Below are positions 13,453 through 24,600 of a stretch of 38,023 bases of DNA, one piece after another (the stretch's first letter is position 1; the number at the start of each line of letters is the position of its first letter). The DNA is from JAVBNF01 sp031551725 (GTDB taxonomy: Bacteria; Bacteroidota; Bacteroidia; Bacteroidales; P3), in assembly GCA_031551725.1 (NCBI GenBank), contig JAVBNF010000042.1, positions 1 to 38,023 of the forward strand, given 5' to 3'. The notes under the pieces are model-generated. The model did not search any database. It saw nothing but the letters and a program-made list of their open reading frames with translations, and was not told the DNA's origin. The translations under genes and the position numbers were made by a program.

Positions 13453-14532
13453 TTATTCGTAAATCAACGCCTTCACTTCGCCTGTTGCCACCATCAAACC
13501 ATTCATTGCCAGTGCGGCCATTTCGTCTTCACCCGGGAAAACATGAACGGGGGCAATAAATTCGATGCGTTCGCGGATAGCATCCACAATCGGTTTGCCG
13601 TAGGCCATACCGCCGGTCAATAAAATGGCATCTACATTGCCTTTGAGAACCGCAGCGGAAGCGCCAATTGATTTAGCCACTTGGTAGGCCAATGCGTCTT
13701 GAATCAATTTTGCTTTTGCATCGCCGGCTTCAGCGGCTTTTTCAACGGTATAAGCGTCGTTAGAACCCAAATGTGCAACATATCCGCCTTTTCCGCAGAT
13801 CATTTTTTCGATTTCAGCTTGTGTGTATTTGCCGCTGAAGCAAAGTTTTACCAATTGTCCGGTAGGCAATGTGCCGCTTCTTTCGGGCGACATGGGGCCT
13901 TCGCCGTCAAGTGCATTGTTTACATCGATAATTTTGCCTCTTTCATGAGCGCCAACGCTCACGCCGCCGCCTAAGTGGGCAACAATCAAATTCAAATTTT
14001 CATATTCTTCAGGAAGCGACTTTGCATAAGTGCGAGCAATTGCTTTTTGATTCAATGCATGAAAAATAGAAACACGTTCGAACAATGGATGTCCGGCAAC
14101 GCGTGCTAAATCGCAGAGTTCGTCAACAACCACAGGGTCAGCAATATATGCTTTTGCACCCGTGATGCTTTTCGCCAAGTCGCTGGCAATCAGTCCGCCC
14201 AAATTGCTGGCATGTTCGCCTTGTACGCCAACCTTTAAATCCCGGATTAAAGCGTCATTTACTTCGTAAACGCCTGATGGAATTGGTTTTACTAATCCGC
14301 CGCGGCCAACGATAATTCTGATTTCTTGAATGTTGATATCTGCCGCTTTTAACTCTTCTAAAATGATGTTTTTACGATATTCGTACTGATCGGTAATGCA
14401 CGAAAATTTGCTTAAATCTTCGGAAGAATGTTTAACATTTTTCAAAAAAACTTGTTTAGAATTCTCGAAAAGGGCTATCTTTGTGGATGTTGAGCCCGGA
14501 TTGATGGTGAAAATTTTGATAAAGTCTGACAT
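13453..14532 (-). CDS. buk: butyrate kinase
   Basis: A 359-aa ASKHA-fold acyl kinase that interconverts butyryl-phosphate plus ADP with butyrate plus ATP. It shows TINPGSTSTKIALF, VGRGGLVKPIPSGVYEVN, VADPVVVDEL-like IADPVVVDEL, VAHLGGGVSVGAHERGKIIDVNNALDGEGPMSPERSG and ILLTGGMAYG, all as in butyrate rather than acetate kinases. The length is exact for the family. The start at 14532 fits a promoter at 14548-14578; a longer reading to 14577 would begin within that promoter. It is first in an operon with the ADP-forming acyl-CoA synthetase. No phosphotransbutyrylase gene is present in the window. Confidence 0.95.
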   Translation of the reverse strand: MSDFIKIFTINPGSTSTKIALFENSKQVFLKNVKHSSEDLSKFSCITDQYEYRKNIILEELKAADINIQEIRIIVGRGGLVKPIPSGVYEVNDALIRDLKVGVQGEHASNLGGLIASDLAKSITGAKAYIADPVVVDELCDLARVAGHPLFERVSIFHALNQKAIARTYAKSLPEEYENLNLIVAHLGGGVSVGAHERGKIIDVNNALDGEGPMSPERSGTLPTGQLVKLCFSGKYTQAEIEKMICGKGGYVAHLGSNDAYTVEKAAEAGDAKAKLIQDALAYQVAKSIGASAAVLKGNVDAILLTGGMAYGKPIVDAIRERIEFIAPVHVFPGEDEMAALAMNGLMVATGEVKALIYE

Positions 14533-14547
14533 AAGATAAATTTTTTG

Positions 14548-14578
14548 CGAATGTACGGAAAAAAAATGAAATTCCAAA
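14548..14578 (-). promoter_or_regulatory. promoter of buk
   Basis: TTTG (14578-14575), a 19-bp spacer and TACATTCG (14555-14548) on the minus strand; one mismatch in the -7 box. Confidence 0.65.
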
Positions 14579-14646
14579 TCTTTGTTTCAGTGATTTGCAA
14601 AAAAGAAAGAAAAAGTATATTTTGCACAAAAAAACTCGCAAAAAGC

Positions 14647-14677
14647 TGTGAAAATTAAACATTATTTCGTAACTTTG
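14647..14677 (+). promoter_or_regulatory. promoter of the T9SS surface module
   Basis: TAACTTTG at 14670-14677 matches the -7 box. A weak TGTG at 14647-14650 is at the right -33 distance (19 bp). The first ATG of the module is 39 bases downstream. Confidence 0.6.
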
Positions 14678-14715
14678 CTTATTGAAGTAAATTTATGTAA
14701 AAACCCCATTAAAGC

Positions 14716-17700
14716 ATGAAGCATATCTTACCAAATGGAAGTGCTAAGCTGTTGATAGATAGAATATTAATAGTTTTTTTTATTATTGTCGCTTATGGGG
14801 GCACAATTTTTTGTGGGCATTTGTTTGCGGCTCCTCCTGCCTTGACAATCAAGCAAGTTTCTCCAAAAGCTACGGATTTTACCGGAGGTTGGCGAAATGC
14901 GAATCCGTGCGGAATGGCACGTGAAATAGTTGTTTATGCCGTTGAAAGCTCTAGCTTTACGGATGCTAATGTACAAGTGCGTTGGACATTTCCTCCCGGG
15001 TGGCCGACTCCTGCGTTTCGAAGTCCGGCCGGAACAACACGGCAAGACACAGCTCTTGTGGAAACCGCTCCCAATATTGAAGACGGAGAAATCATAGCCA
15101 TGCAGACGGTTCCTAATATTGTCACAGGCGGCGTTGACACCCTCGGTTTTGGCGTGTTTAAGGTCACGGTAGCTAAAAAACCGGCGGCGGGCCCTGAAAA
15201 ATATACAATTAAAACCCCTTTTGTTGTTTGCGACGGCCGGGACAATGTCTTTAGCGTGGCGCGCGATACGGTTGTTGTGGGATATGATTGCAATTGCGCC
15301 GTGCGCTATAAGTGGGATTTTTATAAAGTAGACGGAACATACCTTGGTTCTCAAGTACCACCGACGCCTGCTTTTATTTATGATAAGATCACCAAAACAA
15401 TATCTTCCGATATCGGTAAAATCACGGTACAGCCTTTTACTTGTGAATCCGATGGAGCAAATCCTTTGGGCTGGATTGCTGAAAGTGAAAAGGTTTCCGT
15501 TGATTTGTATAAGGTAACAGACTCTTTGATAGACAGTTCTTATACGATAAAAACATTGAAATACATCACCCCACCTTCGCCGGGTTTGCCATATTGGGAT
15601 GTAACAGGGTCTCCGGAACCTGTTTGCGCCTACTACAATGCGGGGTTGGTGACAAGACAAGGAGTTGTTGGCGCTCACAAGAATGCAGATGGAATTCTGC
15701 GCCTGCAATACGGCGTTGAAAACATACAAGGCGTCCGCTACAAATGGGAAGCAATTCCAGATAATCCGCTTGACTCGGTGGTGCAGATTAAAGATTATTC
15801 AGTGGGTCCCGAGTCTGATCAACAGTTTGGCACCGACAGTTTTCGCACAGCATTCAAGATTTATGCCCATGGAGGCGTTACGTTTAAGGTGCAAGCTATT
15901 TGCGATAGCTGTAAAAAAGGTGATGGCACCCTATTTCGTGGACCTGTGAAAACTATTCATCTCGATATATTGGATTCTGTAGTAACAATAGCGCAGGAGA
16001 ATTGGACGGGTAGGGTAACTTCCGTGCAGCCGTCTTGTGAAAAATCAGATGTTGATTTTGATATTATCCCTTTGAATGGCGAAGTATTTTTGAATTACAA
16101 TATTAAACGCGCTTCTTTTAGCTGCTCGGCATGGAGTGTCGGAGGATCAGATCCATTTAAATACATTTCAAACTTGAGTGCTCAAGCCACGTGCGTGTAT
16201 AATGGAGTTCAGGATTCGTTGGTGAAAGTTTATGTGTATGCACAAAATCTCTGCTTCCGTAATAGGGCTAATGTAGACACGATTATTGTTCGTGCAAAAA
16301 GCGTTCCGAAAGCCCCCATCTTTAGAGATGAATATAAAACCCATTATATTTCCATGGAAGAAGCTATTAAGAAAGCAGGGGAGGATCCTCCTGTTCCCGA
16401 TACTTTCTTCATTTGTACATTGGGCGGATATCGAAAAGCCGAATTGTTTTTTTATAAAGACTCAATCCTAAATGCCGGAAAAACAAGTGTTGTATATCCC
16501 GCTTGGCTGAATCCGATTTACCTCAATATCAAAGAGCAAAAAAATGACTCTTCGCTTGTTGAACTTGGAATTTGGACAAATAGCTCAATTCAAAGCGTTG
16601 GATCGACGGAACTTGTGGGTTTTGTTGCTAAAAATAGCTGCGGCTTTGGGGACACTTCTACTATTGTTTTTAAATCATTGGATACTATATCTATTGCAAA
16701 TCTGCAGATTATTGATTACATCTCTCGTTATCCGGATTATGATACGGTGCCTTGTGAAGGTGTGAAGATGCATTTGTTTGTTGAAAATGTAACAGCAGAT
16801 CCGTTTTATTATGAATTTTATGAACCCAAAATGGTCTGGAAACTGCCTACTGACTGGAAATTTAAAGGTTCCGATTCGGGCCGTAGTCCTGAGATTATCG
16901 TTGGTCCAACGGCAGGGGTAATTACGGCTCAAAATAAGAACATGTGCGGTACAAGTCAAGCTATCAGCACGAAATATATTGACCCTAAACCATACTATCG
17001 CGTAAAGTGGGAAGACTCAACAACATCTCCCTGCGAAGATGAAGGAGTTACCTATTCCATCACTGCGTCAAACCTACATTACAAATATCTTTTTATTTTT
17101 CCCAATGATTGGAAAACTCAAAAGACCAAAACCAATGTCGATACTGTGTATTTGGTAAATGGAGAAACGACGATACACATGAATGTCACGGTTGGAAAAG
17201 ATTCCGGTTATGTGTATGTTCGTGGATATGATAGAGATTGTGATGATAATCCCTCTGTTGTCCGCCCGATCCATTACGACAGTTTGAAAGTTAAGCCGCG
17301 TTTATTTCCTAAAAAAGCAATCGAAGTGAGTGGCTTTAAGGATACTGCATGTCGTTCAAACGAACTGCAAATGGTGGTGAAACGAGATGCCGTAGATACC
17401 GATTCAACAACTCATTTCTATTGGCTTTTCCCCGGTGATGATTGGACAACCAATTACATCAGTAACAAAGGAGACACTGTAAAAGTAGCAATCGGTAATA
17501 AACTGCTGGATGTAGACACCATTGGAATTTATACCGAGAATATTAAATGTCCGGCCAAAAAAGGCGATACCTTGAAGAAAACGATTGTAGTGATGGATAC
17601 GATGCCGCTTCCATCCATGGTTTTTGATGCTTGGCATAACGGTACTCCTCTGACAACAAAACCTTGTGAAGGTGATACGCTGCAATTCTATGTGAATAAA

Positions 17701-20700
17701 ACGCCCGCTCCTGCTATTGATTCCATTATCTGGACATGGAATGGCGGACGTACGATTTCTGCCGGTAATATCGGAGCAACGAATTGGAAATTTTATAATG
17801 CAAATACCTTGCCGGATACCTTATCGTTGATAGCCGGAACAACCCCGAATTTTGAAATCACAGTTCAGACGTACAACCGTTGCGGATATAATAAAGCTAC
17901 GCCTTATCACTTGGACCCGACAACTAAGATTATCACAAAACCACTCATTAAGAAACCGTATGAAAATGCGCCTTGCGAAAGTGCCGATGTCCCTTATGCA
18001 GTGGATTCACTAAATAATGCGGGAAGTTATGTGTGGCATTATCCATGGGCGCCCGGAAAAGATACGATTCAAGTTAACTCTTCCAGAACAATTAAAGCAG
18101 GATTGCAAACAGGCAAAATCTGGGTAATTCCTTTGAATGGTTGCGGTGCCGGTCCGAATTCCGATACAGTCGAAATTACAAGTATTGATACTGTTGCACA
18201 CCGCCCGAATCCATTGAATTTTGCTATGGATATGCAGTCGAAATGGTCAAGTAAAGATACGCTTTCGGATACCATTTGTTTGCATAAAGCGGTTGTGTTC
18301 ACTGCCAAAGCAAGTGCAGCCGATAATGTAGCTGTGAAATTTCGCTGGAAAGCGCATACCAATAACATCGTACTTGCCGGACAAGCAGCAGCAGACAGCT
18401 CTTCTGTTCAATTGACAGCGGCCGCAACCGCAACAGTGGGAACTCGGGCCTTGATTTCCGTGGCCGCGAGCCGTGCAAGTTGTGAAGGATATAGTAAACC
18501 GCTTTATGTTTGGGTGTATTTTGTCGATACCGTATCACCAGCATCTATGGGAAAAATATTGACCAACGGTTTTGAAGTGGTGGTTAGGCCCTGTCCGCAG
18601 TCCCCCGAAGAATATGAGGTACAAAATAATACCTCGCGCTTCTATAAATGGATTTTGCCGGATACCACATGGTCATTCACCAATGGCATTGTTCCGCACG
18701 GTGCAAAAGCAGCTATTACTGTGGGACGAAATCCGGGAAGTGTGAAAGTTGTAAGTATCACTGATACCGGACATAAATATTGTCCTTACGAATCCTCTGT
18801 ACTTGCAAGCACGTTGATTACGCCACGCCCAAGTATCACACTCAGCGGCTTTGCACCCGGTTTCCGCGATACTGTTTGTCAAAATGAACACGTTGAATAT
18901 CATGTTGTTCCAAGTGCAGATGCAAAAGGCTATCGTTGGATATTCTCTCCCGGCTTAATTAATGCTTCGTCCGATACAGTATTCACAATCCTACCGGAAT
19001 GTGATGTATTTATCAAAAATAAATCGGGAAGTGTAATGGTATCCGCAATCGACTCTTGCCTGGGAGCCCCTGTTTTCGGAATACCCATCGCCCACCCTGT
19101 ACTTGTTCTTCCTAAAATGTCTATGAAGTTGAAAGGTGATATGCATCCTTGTAGAGATAGCTCTGTTTTATATGTCGTTGAAACATCCGGCCCGTTTGCC
19201 TGGGTGAAAAATGAAGTAGTGACTCCTCCGACAAATGCGTGGGTCATAGAAAATATAAACCCCGAAACCGGCTCTGTTGATAGTTTAAAAGTGCTTTACG
19301 GAACTGGTGATACTGTGAAATTCCACATTACAACTACAAATACTTATTGTAGTTTAATAGAACAGGATACAACTATTCTAATTATTGCCGATACCATGCC
19401 TACTTTGGAAGGCTATATCACCGGTTGGAAAAATCCGTGTATGGGAGCTGAGCATATTTATAATGCGTTTAATACAAGTGCTGCCTTTGATGTAACATTT
19501 CGTTGGGAAGTTCCTGCGAACTGGGAAATTGTATCCGGTAAAAATGAAAACGAAGCCGTCTTGAAAATCGGAATCTATGAGGATCGCCAAGTAGAAGATA
19601 CCATTAAAGTATATCCTCGAGGCAGTTGTGGAACAGGGGAACCGTTCTTGTACATTGTAGATATTGACGAGCCGGAAGCATTTGATGACCAAGTGATGAT
19701 AGATAGTATAAATCCTTGTGAAAATACCGATCTGCATGCTTTTTTGCAAAATACGAGAGTGGAAGATCCCGATATACTCTATCGCTGGGAAATCTCGGCG
19801 CCGTGGACAGAGGCCGAACCTATAGATACGGCATCTGTCGCTGTTTCATATATAGTGGGACAAGACTCAGCAGTTACCATATCCGTGAAACGTTATAGAA
19901 AAGGTCAGACTTGCGGTTGGAGTCAATCGATTGAAAATCCGGCTACTGTACTTGTGCAACGCTTGCCGCTTACTCCGCGTTTAGAGCAATCGCTGCATCC
20001 TTGTAAAAATTCATCTTACGAATTAAGTTTGAAAAAAGATCCGTATGCAACCGATTATAGTTGGAATCCGAGTATCCCTTATATAATAGTTCCGTCTCGC
20101 CGTGATTCCATTTATTTGCCAAATGTTAGAACCGATACGTTTACTGTTCGTGTTCAGTCTATTAACGTTTGCGGAAGCACATCCCGTACATTCAGCTTGA
20201 TTCCCGTTGAAGCATTGGATCATATTACCGATAGTATCGCATTTACAAGGCTTTGTGTAGGCGATACGATGACTGCAACATTGAAGCTGCCGCCCGATTA
20301 TTTGGAGAAAGCCCCCACATTTACATGGACATTTCCCCAAGATTGGGAGCATGTATATGATTATATGAATGTATCCGATACTACCCAGTATGTGTATTTT
20401 ATTCCCGGAAGAACAAGCGGTCTTGTTACAGTTAAAGCAACAAATGCTTGTAAAATTGTAGATTCTGTATATTCGCAACAAACTCCTTATCAGTTTTTTG
20501 TACACATCTCTGCCAATCCTGTTGAGGCGCAATATAAAGGACAGGTAACACTCAAGGTGGATTCTGTGAGTGTCGGATTATTAGGAGATTATGAATATTC
20601 TTGGTATCCGGCTTCTAAAGTTGTTTTACCGGTAGGAAGTACATACACCGAAGTTCAAACCAAAAACCTTATTCTTCCCAAAGAGCGTTTCATCCTATGC

Positions 20701-21606
20701 GCGCGCGAAACGGCTCATGTTTATCCGGAGCCTAATTGTAAATCTTTTGATACAGTGGAAGTGCAAGTGTTGAACAGCTATCATATTAAGGTGCCGAATA
20801 TGCTTAATTTCTGCGGAACATCGCCTATTCAACTCTATGCGCAAGGCGAAGGCGGAGAAGATACGGCTTATTTCTATCAATGGTACGAGCGTTTACCCGA
20901 TAGTTCATTTATGAAAATACAAGGAACAATTGGGACCAGTGATCAACCACTGCTTGATTACGATGGGCGTATTAAACGCTATTTCAGAGTTATCGGTTCT
21001 AATGATTTTGTATATCCCACCGATGGAGGTCAAGAGCGTTATGTGATTTACGACACATCGGCTATCATAAGCGTTCGCTCTTGGGATTCCGTGCATACTA
21101 CGATTATTGCACCTTACCATGATGTAATAGAAGCAAAAATCGGATCCAAGATAGAGATTCAAGCCAAAGTGAGCGGCGGATCCATGGATTATGAGCACAC
21201 ATGGTATCCGGAAAGTGGACTTCCGATACATCGAAATACATTGTCGATTACGACCAGACCTGTTTTCGATGCAACCGTGTTTTATATTGTAACTGTGGAT
21301 ACGGTTAGTGGTTGTGTGGCTTCCGATACATTGACTGTAAAACTCAGCTTTGATTTTGGAGACGTGCCAAATACCTTTACGCCTAATGGAGATGGTATAA
21401 ATGACATTTTTATGAAAGGTGTCGATTTGACGATTATTGACCGTCGCGGAATCACCATTTTTAAAAGCAAGCAAAAAGAAGGCTGGGACGGACGGAATGA
21501 TAAAAATCAAGATGTTGATCAAGGTGAATATTTATATATTATTTCGGTAACGGATGAAATGGGTGAAGAACATATTAAAAAAGGTGTGCTTACCATTTCC
21601 AGATAA
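14716..21606 (+). CDS. giant secreted Ig/PKD-like repeat protein with type B T9SS sorting domain
   Basis: A 2296-aa secreted protein. A signal peptide or anchor (about residues 14-39: LLIDRILIVFFIIVAYGGTIF) is followed by about 17 beta-rich repeats of 90-130 residues. Each opens with a Pro/Thr-Cys motif (VPCEGVKMHLFV, SPCEDEGVTYSI, KPCEGDTLQFYV, HPCKNSSYELSL) and carries an aromatic W-x-F/L-P core and a second Cys near its end, which suggests one disulfide per repeat. The C-terminus (about 2212-2296, NTFTPNGDGINDIF ... GWDGRNDKNQDVDQGEYLYII) is the gliding-motility-associated type B T9SS domain. It is the first of three genes with an OmpA/SPOR protein and PorP/SprF, the usual partners of such cargo. 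A role as surface adhesin is inferred. Confidence 0.92.
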   Translation: MKHILPNGSAKLLIDRILIVFFIIVAYGGTIFCGHLFAAPPALTIKQVSPKATDFTGGWRNANPCGMAREIVVYAVESSSFTDANVQVRWTFPPGWPTPAFRSPAGTTRQDTALVETAPNIEDGEIIAMQTVPNIVTGGVDTLGFGVFKVTVAKKPAAGPEKYTIKTPFVVCDGRDNVFSVARDTVVVGYDCNCAVRYKWDFYKVDGTYLGSQVPPTPAFIYDKITKTISSDIGKITVQPFTCESDGANPLGWIAESEKVSVDLYKVTDSLIDSSYTIKTLKYITPPSPGLPYWDVTGSPEPVCAYYNAGLVTRQGVVGAHKNADGILRLQYGVENIQGVRYKWEAIPDNPLDSVVQIKDYSVGPESDQQFGTDSFRTAFKIYAHGGVTFKVQAICDSCKKGDGTLFRGPVKTIHLDILDSVVTIAQENWTGRVTSVQPSCEKSDVDFDIIPLNGEVFLNYNIKRASFSCSAWSVGGSDPFKYISNLSAQATCVYNGVQDSLVKVYVYAQNLCFRNRANVDTIIVRAKSVPKAPIFRDEYKTHYISMEEAIKKAGEDPPVPDTFFICTLGGYRKAELFFYKDSILNAGKTSVVYPAWLNPIYLNIKEQKNDSSLVELGIWTNSSIQSVGSTELVGFVAKNSCGFGDTSTIVFKSLDTISIANLQIIDYISRYPDYDTVPCEGVKMHLFVENVTADPFYYEFYEPKMVWKLPTDWKFKGSDSGRSPEIIVGPTAGVITAQNKNMCGTSQAISTKYIDPKPYYRVKWEDSTTSPCEDEGVTYSITASNLHYKYLFIFPNDWKTQKTKTNVDTVYLVNGETTIHMNVTVGKDSGYVYVRGYDRDCDDNPSVVRPIHYDSLKVKPRLFPKKAIEVSGFKDTACRSNELQMVVKRDAVDTDSTTHFYWLFPGDDWTTNYISNKGDTVKVAIGNKLLDVDTIGIYTENIKCPAKKGDTLKKTIVVMDTMPLPSMVFDAWHNGTPLTTKPCEGDTLQFYVNKTPAPAIDSIIWTWNGGRTISAGNIGATNWKFYNANTLPDTLSLIAGTTPNFEITVQTYNRCGYNKATPYHLDPTTKIITKPLIKKPYENAPCESADVPYAVDSLNNAGSYVWHYPWAPGKDTIQVNSSRTIKAGLQTGKIWVIPLNGCGAGPNSDTVEITSIDTVAHRPNPLNFAMDMQSKWSSKDTLSDTICLHKAVVFTAKASAADNVAVKFRWKAHTNNIVLAGQAAADSSSVQLTAAATATVGTRALISVAASRASCEGYSKPLYVWVYFVDTVSPASMGKILTNGFEVVVRPCPQSPEEYEVQNNTSRFYKWILPDTTWSFTNGIVPHGAKAAITVGRNPGSVKVVSITDTGHKYCPYESSVLASTLITPRPSITLSGFAPGFRDTVCQNEHVEYHVVPSADAKGYRWIFSPGLINASSDTVFTILPECDVFIKNKSGSVMVSAIDSCLGAPVFGIPIAHPVLVLPKMSMKLKGDMHPCRDSSVLYVVETSGPFAWVKNEVVTPPTNAWVIENINPETGSVDSLKVLYGTGDTVKFHITTTNTYCSLIEQDTTILIIADTMPTLEGYITGWKNPCMGAEHIYNAFNTSAAFDVTFRWEVPANWEIVSGKNENEAVLKIGIYEDRQVEDTIKVYPRGSCGTGEPFLYIVDIDEPEAFDDQVMIDSINPCENTDLHAFLQNTRVEDPDILYRWEISAPWTEAEPIDTASVAVSYIVGQDSAVTISVKRYRKGQTCGWSQSIENPATVLVQRLPLTPRLEQSLHPCKNSSYELSLKKDPYATDYSWNPSIPYIIVPSRRDSIYLPNVRTDTFTVRVQSINVCGSTSRTFSLIPVEALDHITDSIAFTRLCVGDTMTATLKLPPDYLEKAPTFTWTFPQDWEHVYDYMNVSDTTQYVYFIPGRTSGLVTVKATNACKIVDSVYSQQTPYQFFVHISANPVEAQYKGQVTLKVDSVSVGLLGDYEYSWYPASKVVLPVGSTYTEVQTKNLILPKERFILCARETAHVYPEPNCKSFDTVEVQVLNSYHIKVPNMLNFCGTSPIQLYAQGEGGEDTAYFYQWYERLPDSSFMKIQGTIGTSDQPLLDYDGRIKRYFRVIGSNDFVYPTDGGQERYVIYDTSAIISVRSWDSVHTTIIAPYHDVIEAKIGSKIEIQAKVSGGSMDYEHTWYPESGLPIHRNTLSITTRPVFDATVFYIVTVDTVSGCVASDTLTVKLSFDFGDVPNTFTPNGDGINDIFMKGVDLTIIDRRGITIFKSKQKEGWDGRNDKNQDVDQGEYLYIISVTDEMGEEHIKKGVLTISR

Positions 21607-21648
21607 AATTAATTAAAGATAAAGTAGAAGAGAATACAAATATTGTAG

Positions 21649-24600
21649 ATGAAAAAGTATTGTTTAATAATATTGTTCATACTCGGTTGGGGAGTAGAAC
21701 AGGTAAGCGCTCAATCGATGGGAAATTTTGGGCGTATGGAAAATAGAAAGAAAACGCCTGCGAAAACTGCGCAGACGACAGAAACGTCATCTACATCAGC
21801 ACAGGAAGGTGTGAACCAAACTCCGGCAACAACTGTATCCCAACCTCAGTCACAGCCAGAGCCACAAACAGCACCACAAACAGCACCACGAAGAACCTCC
21901 TCCGTATCAGGCCGACCGATTTCCCGCCCACCTGTTGTGAAAACAGCAGAGGTTGCAAAAACAAATACAGCAACCAAAGAGGTTAAGAAAAATGAAGTAA
22001 AAGCTATTGATAATATAAAAACGGGCGATAGCGCCATGGCTAAAGAAAAATATGTCAAGGCTTATGGCTTTTACAGAGTCGCACTGGAACAAACGGCCGA
22101 TCCGGCTAAAATTCGAATGCTGAAAAGGAAACTCGGTCTTGTGCAAACACGAATGAATCATCCGGTGGATGCAGTCCTTTACTATAATGATTTATATGAA
22201 GAATATTTTAAAGGCGTTGTCTATCCTGCATTGTGGGGTTATGGAAATGCTTTATACTCATCAACAGATCCTATTGTTATATCTGAAGCATATCAACAAT
22301 TATATGCCGTGCACAAAGGTGATGGTCCTGATGCAGCCGGCTTGGCGGGCATGAATTATGACGACATTCTGTTTCTTAAAGAATATGGGGATGCGCTGTT
22401 GCGTACTGCCGGCTATGAAATGGCCGACACGGTTTTTCGTATGCTTTATGCCACCGACACAACAAACGAGGTGGTAAAAATTCGTTTGCAAACCTGTAAA
22501 AACGGCCTCGAATTCAAATATTCGGATGCTTGGCTGCCGTGGAGTAAGGTCGTGGATCAAAAAGAAATAGGAACTTCTTTTTCCGAATATGGAGCTACCA
22601 TTGTTGATGGAAAACTCGTTTTTACTTCTGCAAAACGTGGTAAACCTGCTCGTACCGATTATCGTACAAGTAACGACTTCTCACATTTTTATATAGCCGA
22701 CTATGATAATGTTGCTAAAACATGGATAAATCCTCGTTTGTTGAGTTTAAACTTGGTGGATGAGTATTGTAACGATGGTTCATTTTCATATGATCCAAAA
22801 CTCAAACGTGCTTATTTCATGCGCTGTAATCAAAACGATTGTCAGCTTTATACAACAGACCGAGACGGTGATGATTGGACAACTCCAGAACGTATGATTG
22901 TCAATGAAGTTGGACGCTACAGTGTTGGTCATCCGTCAATCTCTCCCGATGGTAAGAAATTGTTGTTCGTTTCGAAAGCTCCTAACGGGGAAGGCGATTT
23001 GGATATTTATATGACTACCCGTATTGAAAAAAAGGCGTCATCTGCTGCTGCTAAAAAACGTCCCGTACGTCCGACTCCTACTGCGACAAAATCGCATAAC
23101 CGCGCTAAAGGTGAGACAAATCCTGATTGGACAGTGCCGGTGAATGTTGGAAAAGTTGTAAATACTTCCGGAAAAGAAACATTCCCGACCTGGTTTAATG
23201 ATGAAATCTTTTTCTATTCTTCAGATGGACATGCCGGTTTTGGAGGGCTCGATTTGTTTTATGCAAAAGCCGACTCCAATGGAAGTTTTTCCGAAACATA
23301 TTTAGTAGAACCACCAATTAATACATCGTTTGATGATTATAACATGGTTATGCATCCTGCATTTTCAGATGGGTTTTATAGTAGCAACCGTTTTACTGTT
23401 TCCGGAATTATGGACGAAATTTATTCGTTCCCGAAAGGATCCGGAGGCTTTGAGGTAGAAGGTATTATTGTGGCCGATGAAGATGGAAAACCGCTCGCTG
23501 ATGTTGAGGTTTATGTGAAACCAAGCAATAAAGAAGAGCCGGAATTGCTTACTGTTTCAGATAGCACCGGACATTTCTTCGGGAGACATCGTTTGGATGC
23601 GCCCAAATACGATCTTTCGTTCCAAAAGAAACGCTATTTTGACAAAGACACTACTTTGAAATTTGATACCGTCGTTGCTCTTGTGCCTATTCGTTATACA
23701 AAAAATTACAATATTGTCATGCTGCCTTCGGAAAGAGATACCATCGAAATTGAAGGTTTGGTTCTTGATCCTGACATGGGCGATGCCATTGCAAATGTGA
23801 GTGTATTAGTAAAACGTCCACATGCCGATGGAACGGCCGACACTGTTTTGGTGGCAAAAACCGACGATTACGGTTATTATCATTTTCGAGTCGCTAAAGA
23901 TTCTACACTGTATCAGATTGATTTAGATAAGAAATATTTCAATGATTCTTCTTATGTAATTGATTTGTATACTGATGTGCGCTTAGACACAGTACTTGGA
24001 TTTTTCTCTCGCTACTCTAAACGTGTCGTAAATCCTTTGCAATCAGAAAAAGTGGAAATCAACGGTGCTGTGTACGATTCGGCACACCAACCGCTTCCGG
24101 ATGTTGCCGTGAATATTTATCCGAAGGAAGCCCTTTCCGGAACACCGCTTTATACTGCTACAACCGCTCCCGACGGAACATTCAAAATGCAGCAACGGAT
24201 GGATGAGAATCCATATATGCTTACAATGAGTAAACGCGGCTATCGTGATACGACGTTTGATTATGTATTGTATGATATGGTTCCCAATTTGACGGATACT
24301 TCGGCAGAAGCACCGGCCATGATCCCTCAAAAAGTCGATTCCCGTACATTTACTGCCGATCTGGCTGACTTCAATCCCGACTTGACAATTAATGGTATGG
24401 TGGTTGATGCTGTCACAAAACAACCTGTACCGCAAGCTGAAATATTCCTGCAAAAGAAATCAGGAGAGCAATACCAATTTATTTCGACATTAAAAACCGA
24501 TCCGAACGGACATTTTACCTATCCGCAAACCGTGGATGATTCCGAATATGAATTAACGATCGGGCATCCGAATTATTTTGATACTATTTTAACATATCGT

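Noticed and set aside
14767..15729. A 320-codon open frame on the minus strand opposite the giant secreted protein
   Set aside because: It is a shadow of the T9SS cargo gene: the plus strand shows a signal peptide, repeats and a type B tail over the whole length, and the antisense product is Arg/Cys/Ser-rich without recognisable motifs.
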